Shown piece by piece: positions 6,967 through 12,384 of a stretch of DNA of 12,384 nucleotides. The stretch covers positions 1-12,384 of the forward strand of contig CAYMUZ010000072.1 of NCBI GenBank assembly GCA_964393875.1. Reading direction: 5' to 3'. The stretch is from JAHFHB01 sp964393875 (GTDB taxonomy: Bacteria; Omnitrophota; Omnitrophia; Omnitrophales; Aquincolibacteriaceae). The notes below the pieces were generated by a model. That model was not told where the DNA came from, did no database searches, and worked only from the letters and a program-made list of their open reading frames with translations. Made by a program: the position numbers and the translations under genes. The number at the start of each line of letters is the position of its first letter. The first letter of the stretch is position 1.

Positions 6967-7185
6967 TTAAACTTTTCCGTTTCTGACCAGCAAGGCAACG
7001 CCGCTGATCAGCGCGATCACTCCCACAATGGGGGGGATCGGGATATTTTTAGTTCTTTCAGTCGTGACTTGCAGCGCACCCAGATCTACGGCTTTTTCCC
7101 GGGTTTTAAAAGTGATGCCCTGGTAAGTAAAAGCGGCGATGCCGAGCACGATCAACAGGACTGCCAAAATCGTATTTTGTTTCAT
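6967..7185 (-). CDS. small two-helix membrane protein
   Basis: A 72-aa protein with an N-terminal hydrophobic helix (NTILAVLLIVLGIAAFTYQG), a polar middle (ITFKTREKAVDLGALQVTTE) and a second helix ending near the C-terminus (IVGVIALISGVALLV). The motif YQGI-(F/Y)-TREKAVDLG--QVT----K-IP-PP--G is one I have seen in small hypothetical membrane proteins of proteobacteria and relatives. I cannot give a firm family name. It probably has both ends on the same side of the inner membrane, with the polar middle exposed on the other. A good ribosome site (GGAGG) precedes the ATG. It lies between the BON gene and the lmo0937-type gene on the same strand, 23 bases before the latter, so they are co-transcribed. 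Confidence 0.75.
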   Translation of the reverse strand: MKQNTILAVLLIVLGIAAFTYQGITFKTREKAVDLGALQVTTERTKNIPIPPIVGVIALISGVALLVRNGKV

Positions 7186-7210
7186 AGAAAACCTCCGGTC
7201 TTTAGAGCAA

Positions 7211-7241
7211 TTGCTGGCGGGGCAAATCTCCCCGCCAGCAA
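7211..7241 (-). other. strong intercistronic hairpin
   Basis: TTGCTGGCGGGG (7211-7222) pairs perfectly with CCCCGCCAGCAA (7230-7241), a 12-bp GC-rich stem with a 7-base loop. It lies between the BON stop and the ribosome site of the next gene. No T-run follows on either strand, so it is not a standard intrinsic terminator. It could stabilise the 3' end of the BON message or reduce expression of the distal genes. Confidence 0.75.
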
Positions 7242-7260
7242 TCTAGTTCTGACAAGTTAA

Positions 7261-7789
7261 TTAAGCAATCGACATGTTGTTGATGACACTGTTCACGCCG
7301 TAGATATCGTTCACGAGTTTGGTCGCGAGATCTTTTTCGGCGGAGTTTTGAGCTTTACCGCTCAAGGTCACGATGGAGTCCTTGGTCGAGACCGAAGTTT
7401 TAAGGCCGCTGGTCGAACGGTGAGACATAAGCGCCATCTTGACTTGGGCCGTGATGGAAGCGGCATCGATTTTTTCCTGCAGGGTCTGCTCCGGTTCCTT
7501 CGCAGCGACCGTCATCTCATTGCGCACGCCTTCAATGCCTTCAATGTCTTTAACGTATTCAGTGATCAATTCGCGCTGCGCTTCACGGGTCGCTTCACCG
7601 CGTAAAGTGATGACGCCATCTTTGGAGCTGACTTTGACCGCAGCGCTCTGAAGATACGTTTTGAACACATAGGATTGGCGGGCGGATGACTCGATCCGGT
7701 CATCGGTTTCGGAAGCGTGCAGCGGCGCGCTGGCGGCCAGAAGAGCAATCACAGCCGCTGTCAGAACTCACGGGTGTTTGTTTTCATAG
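7261..7789 (-). CDS. periplasmic protein with two BON domains, frame break in the signal peptide
   Basis: The main frame (from about 7766 down to 7261) encodes LTAAVIALLAASAPLHA followed by SETDDRIESS and two BON domains. The first contains KVSSKDGVITLRGEATREAQ, the second SVSTKDSIVTLSGKAQNSAE, each ending in a GV-NM/GVNSVINNM strand. BON domains bind membranes or phospholipid, and OsmY is the best-known relative. The natural start is ATG 7787-7789, with AGGA 8 bases before it, reading MKTNTREF before a TGA. One missing base near 7766 (TTCTG for TTCCTG) separates this start from the rest. Joined, it forms a textbook signal peptide with an LHA cleavage site. As written, only a GTG at 7752 is available, which lacks the n-region. 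An indel error, a mutation or recoding are all possible. Confidence 0.8.
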
Positions 7790-7828
7790 GAGGCATCCTT
7801 TTTTTGGGGACACTGTTTTGGATTGTTC

Positions 7829-7948
7829 TTACGCGCTCATGATTTTGCGACCTGCTTTACGCGTTTTGACCGGACCGCGTCCACCCGCCGACTTGGCGGC
7901 GCGTTTTTTAGCGGCCGTCATTCTTCCACCTCTGCTTTTCTTCGCCAT
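7829..7948 (-). CDS. 39-aa Lys/Arg-rich protein
   Basis: The sequence MAKKSRGGRMTAAKKRAAKS, then AGGRGPVKTRKAGRKIMSA, is supported by a near-perfect ribosome site, AGGAGGTGA, 7 bases before the ATG. Fourteen of 39 residues are Lys or Arg and there is no acidic residue at all. The rest is mostly Gly, Ala and Ser, with no hydrophobic helix. It should be cytoplasmic and likely to bind nucleic acid, like histone H1-tail or ribosome-associated miniproteins. I do not recognise a family. It is the first gene of the - strand stress cluster, 40 bases before the BON start, and lies directly downstream of the divergent control region. It is too short for most automatic gene calls. Confidence 0.7.
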   Translation of the reverse strand: MAKKSRGGRMTAAKKRAAKSAGGRGPVKTRKAGRKIMSA

Positions 7949-7980
7949 TTGAAATCACCTCCTGCATCTGATTTAGGGCT

Positions 7981-7986
7981 ATAATA
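7981..7986 (-). promoter_or_regulatory. candidate -10 (TATTAT) for the stress cluster
   Basis: On the - strand TATTAT follows the right-hand end of dyad element 1 after about 18-20 bases, and the start of the 39-aa gene lies 32 bases further. There is no recognisable -35; the dyad takes its place, as at activator-dependent promoters. On the + strand the overlapping TATAAT (7980-7985) is an alternative but has no -35 either. Confidence 0.35.
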
Positions 7987-8004
7987 CGTACGGGTTGGGC
8001 CTTT

Positions 8005-8024
8005 TTCTATGGGGTGAAACCCTA
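8005..8024 (-). promoter_or_regulatory. dyad operator element 1
   Basis: Read on the - strand it is TAGGGT-TTC-ACCCCATAGAA. It matches element 2 at 18 of 20 positions and contains the palindromic core GGGT-NNN-ACCC. Such a short dyad suits a dimeric NarL/FixJ-type regulator, and one is encoded 0.9 kb away. It sits just upstream of the candidate -10 for the - strand cluster. Confidence 0.6.
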
Positions 8025-8048
8025 TATTCGGTAAGCCTTTGGAGCGGG

Positions 8049-8068
8049 TAGGGTATTACCCCATAGAA
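8049..8068 (+). promoter_or_regulatory. dyad operator element 2
   Basis: On the + strand it is TAGGGT-ATT-ACCCCATAGAA, an inverted copy of element 1, centre to centre about 39 bp away. It ends about 16 bases before TACGAT (8084-8089), a candidate -10 for the kinase operon. The symmetric placement suggests one regulator activating two divergent promoters. The pair could also fold as RNA, because its outer arms complement over 11 bp. Confidence 0.6.
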
Positions 8069-8083
8069 GCAAGGGGGCAATCC

Positions 8084-8089
8084 TACGAT
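8084..8089 (+). promoter_or_regulatory. candidate -10 (TACGAT) for the kinase operon
   Basis: TACGAT is a weak -10 at roughly the spacing from element 2 that TATTAT has from element 1. No -35 is visible. The 55-base leader that would follow includes GTAGC/GCTAC complementary segments of uncertain meaning. Confidence 0.25.
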
Positions 8090-8144
8090 AGTGGCCGTGG
8101 TAGCCTAAGGACGCTACTGAGATGGATCCGTTAGGAAAGGAACT

Positions 8145-8951
8145 ATGAAATTAAAATTAATAAGTCTGAAAAACAGACATCACAAGACTCTGCGAAAGCT
8201 GAAAGAGGAGATTTTTCAGCGCAAAGCGGTGGAAAAAAAACTGAAAAAAAACGAGCACCACTACAGACGTTTGTTAGAAGAGGCGCGTACGACGCAGGAG
8301 CATTTGCGGCATTTATCCCGTCAGGTCATCTTAGCCCACGAAGAAGAACGTAAAGAAATCAGCCGCGAACTCCACGATGAAATTGCCCAAACGTTGTCAG
8401 GGATCAATGTGAATCTGTCGGCATTAAAAGCAGAGGCCGCAGTCAATACCAAAGGATTAAAAAAGAAAATCGTCCGCACCCAGCGCCTTGTGGAAAAGTC
8501 GGTGGACATTGTGCACAGGTTTGCCCGTGATCTTCGTCCGGCGATTCTGGATGACTTGGGGCTTATTCCGGCTCTTCATTCTCACATGAAGAGTTTTAAA
8601 AAACGCACAGGACTGTTGGTCCAATTCAAAGCTTCTCCGGAGGTGGAGAAATTAAACTTTGTTAAACGAACCGTTTTTTATCGTGTCGTACAGGAAGCTC
8701 TCATGAATGTTAATAAGCACGCTCAGGCAAGCCTTGTGAAAGTAACAATTGAAAAAAACCACCGTTTCATTCATTTAAAAATTAAAGATAACGGGAAATC
8801 TTTTCAGGTTGAACGCGTCCTTTCCGCTAAGAAATTCAATCGACTCGGTTTGCTCGGCATGCGTGAACGCGTAGAAATGGTAGGGGGCAGATTTGCGGTT
8901 GAATCCATCAAAGGCACCGGCACCACGATTGGGGCAGAGGTTCCATTCTAA
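8145..8951 (+). CDS. soluble NarX/LiaS-type sensor histidine kinase
   Basis: A 268-aa kinase of the HisKA_3 family. Residues 1-65 are a charged, Lys/Glu-rich coiled coil with no membrane segment. The dimerisation and phosphoacceptor helix is EEERKEISRELHDEIAQTLS, with H77 in the family's ELHD motif. The HATPase domain follows: N-box QEALMNVNKHAQA (N188), G1 box DNGKSF (D215, G217) and G2 box GLLGMRERVEMVGG, all intact. It should autophosphorylate H77 and pass phosphate to the response regulator encoded next. There is no recognisable PAS, GAF or periplasmic sensor domain, so input must come through the coiled coil or a partner. The start has AGGAAAGG 4 bases upstream. Its stop overlaps the regulator's start (TAATG). 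Confidence 0.93.
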   Translation: MKLKLISLKNRHHKTLRKLKEEIFQRKAVEKKLKKNEHHYRRLLEEARTTQEHLRHLSRQVILAHEEERKEISRELHDEIAQTLSGINVNLSALKAEAAVNTKGLKKKIVRTQRLVEKSVDIVHRFARDLRPAILDDLGLIPALHSHMKSFKKRTGLLVQFKASPEVEKLNFVKRTVFYRVVQEALMNVNKHAQASLVKVTIEKNHRFIHLKIKDNGKSFQVERVLSAKKFNRLGLLGMRERVEMVGGRFAVESIKGTGTTIGAEVPF

Positions 8952-9643
8952 TGATAATTCCGTCACACAACCGTATCAGCGTTTTACTCGTAGACGATCA
9001 TGCCGTGGTTCGTGAAGGCCTTCGGCTGGTGCTGGAAGTTGAAACGGACATGCAGGTCGTTGCGGAGGCCCGCAGCGGCCGTGAGGCCGTAGAGCTTGTT
9101 AAGAAAATACGGCCCGATGTGGTGGTTATGGACATTGCCATGCCGCTCTTGAATGGATTTGAGGCCACCCGGCAAATTGTGAAACTCTTTCCCGCGACGA
9201 AAATTCTGATTCTCTCGGCCCACAGTGATGATGAGTATGTGGATCAAATGATCGCGATAGGGGCTGCAGGCTATTTGATTAAACAAAGTTCTGCGGAACT
9301 TTTATCCAAGGCCATACGGGAAATTCAAAAAGGAAATGTTTTTTTTAGCGGGGACATTGCAAAGCGGCTTGAAAGGAAGAACAATAAATCGCTGGGCCGC
9401 AATGGAGTTCTCAAGAAAAAAAACGTCCGTTTGAGTTCGCGTGAGGTAGAAACTTTACAACTGATTGCCGAAGGCAAAGCCAATAAAGAAATGGCCGCGG
9501 AACTTGAGATCAGCATTAAAACGGTTGAAAAGCACCGCCAGCATCTTATGGAAAAGCTTAATATTCACGACACCGCAGGGCTTACCCGCTACGCCATTTC
9601 CGCAGGCATCATCGAGAACAGCATTCAATTAACGATTCGTTAG
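8951..9643 (+). CDS. NarL/FixJ-family response regulator
   Basis: A 230-aa protein with a receiver domain (residues ~8-125) and a LuxR-type helix-turn-helix (~158-222). In the receiver, the acidic pair is in LLVDDHAVVREGL, the phospho-acceptor is D61 in VVVMDIAMPLLNG, and the conserved lysine is K111 in YLIKQSS. The output domain reads LSSREVETLQLIAEGKANKE, MAAELEISIKTVEKHRQHLM, EKLNIHDTAGL, typical of NarL/FixJ regulators. The ATG shares its A with the kinase stop, so the two are translationally coupled. The nearby paired GGGT-NNN-ACCC dyads are obvious candidate targets, which would make the system autoregulated. A linker of lysine-rich sequence (~139-157) joins the domains. Confidence 0.96.
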   Translation: MIIPSHNRISVLLVDDHAVVREGLRLVLEVETDMQVVAEARSGREAVELVKKIRPDVVVMDIAMPLLNGFEATRQIVKLFPATKILILSAHSDDEYVDQMIAIGAAGYLIKQSSAELLSKAIREIQKGNVFFSGDIAKRLERKNNKSLGRNGVLKKKNVRLSSREVETLQLIAEGKANKEMAAELEISIKTVEKHRQHLMEKLNIHDTAGLTRYAISAGIIENSIQLTIR

Positions 9644-9648
9644 CGCCT

Positions 9649-12006
9649 ATGATTTCTAAAATAGGATTCGGAATCAGAAAATTGAAACGTCTGTTCAACC
9701 GTTCTTACTGGGCGGTGCGTTTGTTTCGTTTATCCAAGTCAGAGGGCACGGCCGCCACTCCGGGTTTGGTATTGATTCAGATTGACGGGCTCTCTTTCAA
9801 AAACTATCAGCGCGGACTCCTCGAAGGACACCTCCCGTTTCTTCATTCTCTCGGTGCGAAGCAAAAATATAAGGATTACGCGCTTTATACCGGCCTGCCC
9901 TCCAACACACCCGCGGTGCAGGGCGAACTTTTTTATGGCGTCAAAGGCTGCGTGCCCGCCTTTCATTTTGTGGACCGGCAGAGCGGCGAAACGTTTGTGA
10001 TGTTTAACCCGAAATGCGCCCAAGAAATAGAAACTCGCTTAGGTAAAGACAACGACGCGCTTCTAAAAGACGGAAGTTCCTATTCTAATATTTTTACGGG
10101 CGGTTCCGAAGAATCCCATTATTGCGCCGCGGGCGGCGGCTATAGCAGACTTTTTAAGGTTTTTAATCCTTTTACCTTGATGCTTATTTTTATTTTTCAT
10201 ATGAATATTTTTTTTAGAACTCTGGCGTTGCTTTTCCTTGAAGTCGTCATCGGAGTTTATGAGTTCGTGCGAGGGGTCCTGCGCGGTAAAAAAATAAGCG
10301 TTGAATTAAAATTCATTCTGGGCCGGGCCCTGATTTGTGTTTTACTGCGCGAGCTTGTAGTCATGGGAGGAAAAATTGATATTGCCCGCGGGTTGTCCAT
10401 TATTCATTTGAATTTTGTGGGATACGACGAACAAGCCCATTGGCGCGGGCCCTCTTCGAAATTCGCCCATTGGTCGTTGAGGGGAATCGATGATGCCGTT
10501 CGCCGCGTTTGGAAAGAGGCGCGGCTGGCGGAACGCCGGGATTATGATATCTGGGTTTATTCGGATCACGGGCAGGAAGATGCAATTCTTTACACCGAGG
10601 AGCATGGCCGCTCCATTGAAGAGGCGATTGCTGAAATTTTCGGAGAGCTCGCCAGTTCTAAAATTTCAAACAAGAAAATTCGTTTTTCGCATGCCCAGCG
10701 AGTCGAGCATGTAAGTCCCAAAGTGATTGCGGTGGGTATGGGTCCGCTGGTTCACATTTATCCTTCCACGGAGTTGAACCCGGCCGAAAAAGAACGCGTG
10801 ATTTGCGAATTGTTGCTGAAGGCCAAAGTTCCTGTGGTTCTGATTCCGAAAGAAGCAGGCCAAGTCGAGTCGCGCACGCGAGCAGGAAAATTTATGCTTC
10901 CCGGCGAGGCGAGTGAAATATTAGGAAAAGACCATCCTTTTTTAAAAGAGGCGGCCTGCGATTTGGTGGCTTTATGCCATCATCCGAGTGCCGGTGAAAT
11001 TATTATTTCAGGTTTTTGCCAGGGCCAGAAGCTCATCACCTTTGCTTCAGAGAGCGGCTGCCACGCGGGTTATGGGCCGGAAGAAACGCGAGGATTTGCG
11101 CTTCTTTCACCGGATGTGCCTTTGGGCTTGCAGGGCTGTGCCTATGTGCGTCCGCTGGATATTCGTAAAGCCGCGCTACGGCATTTGGGAAGAACGAGCG
11201 GGATGGAGTCTGAGCGATCGACGCCACTCGCCAAGAGCTTACGCATTCTGACATATAACGTTCACGGCTGTGCGGGACTGGATGGAAAAACTTCGCCGGA
11301 CCGGATTGCGCGAGTGATTGCGCGTCAGGGCGCGGATGTCGTGGCGTTACAAGAAATCGATGTGGGCCGTCAGCGTTCGGGAAAGATTGACCAGGCCGAA
11401 AGTATTGCGCGTAAACTGGGAATGACTTTTCATTTCCAGCCATCGCGTTCTTTGGACGAGGGCAAATACGGAAACGCGATTCTAAGCCGTTATCCTTTGA
11501 AGCTGATTCGAATGGATGCGCTGCCCCGGCTCAAAGCCGGCCGGCTCTTTGAACAGCGAAGTGCGTTATGGGTGGCAATTGACGTCAACGGCACCCAAGT
11601 GAATTTAGTCACCAGTCATTTAAGTTTGTGGCCTGCCGAACGCCTGCTGCAAGCGGAAGCTTTGCTCGGTCCTGATTGGACCGGCAGTGTCGCTTGCCAG
11701 GGGCCTGTCGTTTTATGCGGAGATTTTAATGCCAATCCGCGCTCAAAGGTGTGTTACCGCATGGGCTGCAAGCTTCGTGATGCCCAGCTGATCGTTAAAT
11801 CCCACAAACCCAAGAGTACCTGGTTGGCCAGTCATCCTTTTAGCCGGATCGATCATTTTTTTGTGAGCCCGGACATTGAAGTGCTGAGCATCGAAGTTCC
11901 CACGACGGAATTGGACCGCCTTGCTTCCGATCATCTTCCGCTTGTCGTCGATTTGAAAGTGAATTTAAACGTTAATCAGGGGGTTGTTCATGATGTTAGC
12001 CTATGA
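9649..12006 (+). CDS. alkaline-phosphatase/phosphodiesterase-fold domain fused to endonuclease/exonuclease/phosphatase domain
   Basis: A 785-aa two-domain protein. Residues ~35-515 resemble the alkaline phosphatase/type I phosphodiesterase superfamily: LVLIQIDGLS (metal ligand D46), LPSNTPAVQG (candidate nucleophile T87), FVGYDEQAHWRG (D260, H264), VYSDHGQED (D306, H307) and SGCHAGYG (H472). Between T87 and D260 lies a hydrophobic stretch, ~174-206 with more at 222-240, that could be membrane helices. Residues ~531-770 form an EEP domain: YNVHG (N537), ALQEID (E569), TSHLS (H657), GDFNAN (D692, N694), SRIDHF (D735) and SDHLPL (D761, H762). Both active sites look complete. EEP members cut nucleic acids or dephosphorylate lipids and sugars. 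The combination suggests paired phosphoester cleavage at the membrane, perhaps on a phospholipid, but that is inference. It follows the regulator by 5 bases, so it is probably in the same operon. Confidence 0.88.
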   Translation: MISKIGFGIRKLKRLFNRSYWAVRLFRLSKSEGTAATPGLVLIQIDGLSFKNYQRGLLEGHLPFLHSLGAKQKYKDYALYTGLPSNTPAVQGELFYGVKGCVPAFHFVDRQSGETFVMFNPKCAQEIETRLGKDNDALLKDGSSYSNIFTGGSEESHYCAAGGGYSRLFKVFNPFTLMLIFIFHMNIFFRTLALLFLEVVIGVYEFVRGVLRGKKISVELKFILGRALICVLLRELVVMGGKIDIARGLSIIHLNFVGYDEQAHWRGPSSKFAHWSLRGIDDAVRRVWKEARLAERRDYDIWVYSDHGQEDAILYTEEHGRSIEEAIAEIFGELASSKISNKKIRFSHAQRVEHVSPKVIAVGMGPLVHIYPSTELNPAEKERVICELLLKAKVPVVLIPKEAGQVESRTRAGKFMLPGEASEILGKDHPFLKEAACDLVALCHHPSAGEIIISGFCQGQKLITFASESGCHAGYGPEETRGFALLSPDVPLGLQGCAYVRPLDIRKAALRHLGRTSGMESERSTPLAKSLRILTYNVHGCAGLDGKTSPDRIARVIARQGADVVALQEIDVGRQRSGKIDQAESIARKLGMTFHFQPSRSLDEGKYGNAILSRYPLKLIRMDALPRLKAGRLFEQRSALWVAIDVNGTQVNLVTSHLSLWPAERLLQAEALLGPDWTGSVACQGPVVLCGDFNANPRSKVCYRMGCKLRDAQLIVKSHKPKSTWLASHPFSRIDHFFVSPDIEVLSIEVPTTELDRLASDHLPLVVDLKVNLNVNQGVVHDVSL

Positions 12007-12384
12007 AAGTCTAGGCCAGGGAATGCCCCTGGTATTGATTCACGCGTTTCCTCTTTTTTCCAGCATGTGGAAGCCCCAAATGCAAAACTTGGCGCACAAG
12101 GGAAAAGTCATCGCTTTGGATCTTCCCGGATTTGGCCGCTCGGCATGCGAAGCCAAGACAGCCATTCCAAAAATGGCACAGGAAATAGCGCGTTTGCTGG
12201 ATTCTATGAAGGTCAAAGAGCCCGCCATGGTCGCAGGGCTTTCCATGGGCGGCTATGTGGCCCTTGAATTTTTTCATCAGTTCCCTGAACGGGTGAAGGC
12301 GCTTGGGCTGTTTTCAACCCGGGCCGGGGCCGATACGCTCGAGGCGCGCGAGAAAAGATTGAAAACAGCGGAGCAGATTCAGCG
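11990..12384 (+). CDS. alpha/beta hydrolase (3' partial)
   Basis: The frame opens at ATG 11990 (a second ATG at 11993 is equally possible), with AGGGGG six bases upstream, and runs off the right edge after about 131 codons. It overlaps the end of the previous gene by 17 bases. Visible landmarks are the oxyanion region LVLIHAFPLFSSMW, the strand VIALDLPGFGRS and the nucleophile elbow GLSMGG, followed by EFFHQFPERVKALGLFST, all typical of alpha/beta hydrolases of the esterase or carboxylesterase type. The acid and histidine of the triad lie beyond the window. It is not the same protein as the hydrolase at 1472, though both share the fold. The overlap implies co-expression with the phosphoesterase fusion. 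Confidence 0.9.
   Translation, partial: MMLAYESLGQGMPLVLIHAFPLFSSMWKPQMQNLAHKGKVIALDLPGFGRSACEAKTAIPKMAQEIARLLDSMKVKEPAMVAGLSMGGYVALEFFHQFPERVKALGLFSTRAGADTLEAREKRLKTAEQIQ

Noticed and set aside
7211..7241. hairpin as an intrinsic terminator
   Set aside because: The stem is strong but no T-run follows on either strand, and a same-strand gene with its own ribosome site comes next.
8005..8068. known riboswitch in the kinase leader
   Set aside because: No consensus core of a riboswitch class I know is present; the repeat of a short dyad fits a protein-binding site better.
11036..11443. 135-aa - strand ORF
   Set aside because: It is opposite the phosphoesterase fusion across the domain linker and EEP start, and it has no recognisable motif.
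1..12384. CRISPR array, tRNA, rRNA or insertion sequence
   Set aside because: No regularly spaced repeats, cloverleaf or transposase reading frame was seen on either strand.

Overview
This window reads as chromosomal DNA of a Gram-negative-type bacterium. An AsmA-like protein, a Spy/CpxP-like periplasmic protein, a BON-domain protein with a signal peptide and a MarC membrane protein all point to an envelope with a periplasm. Codon use is mixed, with moderate GC. No ribosomal marker is present, so the lineage is open. The gene mix would suit an uncultured lineage such as Omnitrophota or other PVC-like groups, but that is a weak inference. No tRNA, rRNA, CRISPR array or insertion sequence was seen, and no stretch longer than 300 bases lacks a gene.

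Layout. Bases 1-1440 hold the 3' part of an APC-type amino acid permease fused to a universal-stress-protein-like cytoplasmic domain. Bases 1472-4521 form a tight + strand cluster: an alpha/beta hydrolase, a CoA-dependent-acyltransferase-like protein with an HxxxDG motif, and an AsmA-like membrane-anchored protein. It is probably lipid or envelope related. A dead CopG/ribbon-helix-helix antitoxin gene (4547-4678), broken by one in-frame TAA, follows it. A convergent MarC gene lies at 4709-5338 on the - strand. Bases 5410-6339 encode a DUF1016-type N-terminal module joined to a staphylococcal-nuclease-like domain. A short Spy/CpxP-like gene (6465-6724) is frame-broken at a T6 run and ends at a strong bidirectional terminator (6745-6779).

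Bases 6794-7948 are a - strand stress-type cluster. In transcription order it holds a 39-aa Lys/Arg-rich protein, a periplasmic double-BON protein (frame-broken in its signal peptide), a small two-helix membrane protein and an lmo0937-type small membrane protein. Divergent from it on the + strand is a NarX-like soluble histidine kinase with a NarL/FixJ response regulator (8145-9643). A 785-aa protein joining an alkaline-phosphatase/phosphodiesterase-fold domain to an endonuclease/exonuclease/phosphatase domain follows, and then the start of an alpha/beta hydrolase cut by the window edge.

The most interesting structure is the 196-base divergent control region (7949-8144). It carries two inverted copies of a 20-bp dyad element (TAGGGT-NTN-ACCCCATAGAA), one facing each operon at about the same distance from a candidate -10. 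The simplest reading is that the response regulator encoded next door activates both its own operon and the small stress operon. Other points of note are the nuclease-domain swap in the DUF1016 protein, the two-phosphoesterase fusion, two single-base frame breaks about 1.2 kb apart, the antitoxin relic, and several genes that look leaderless.
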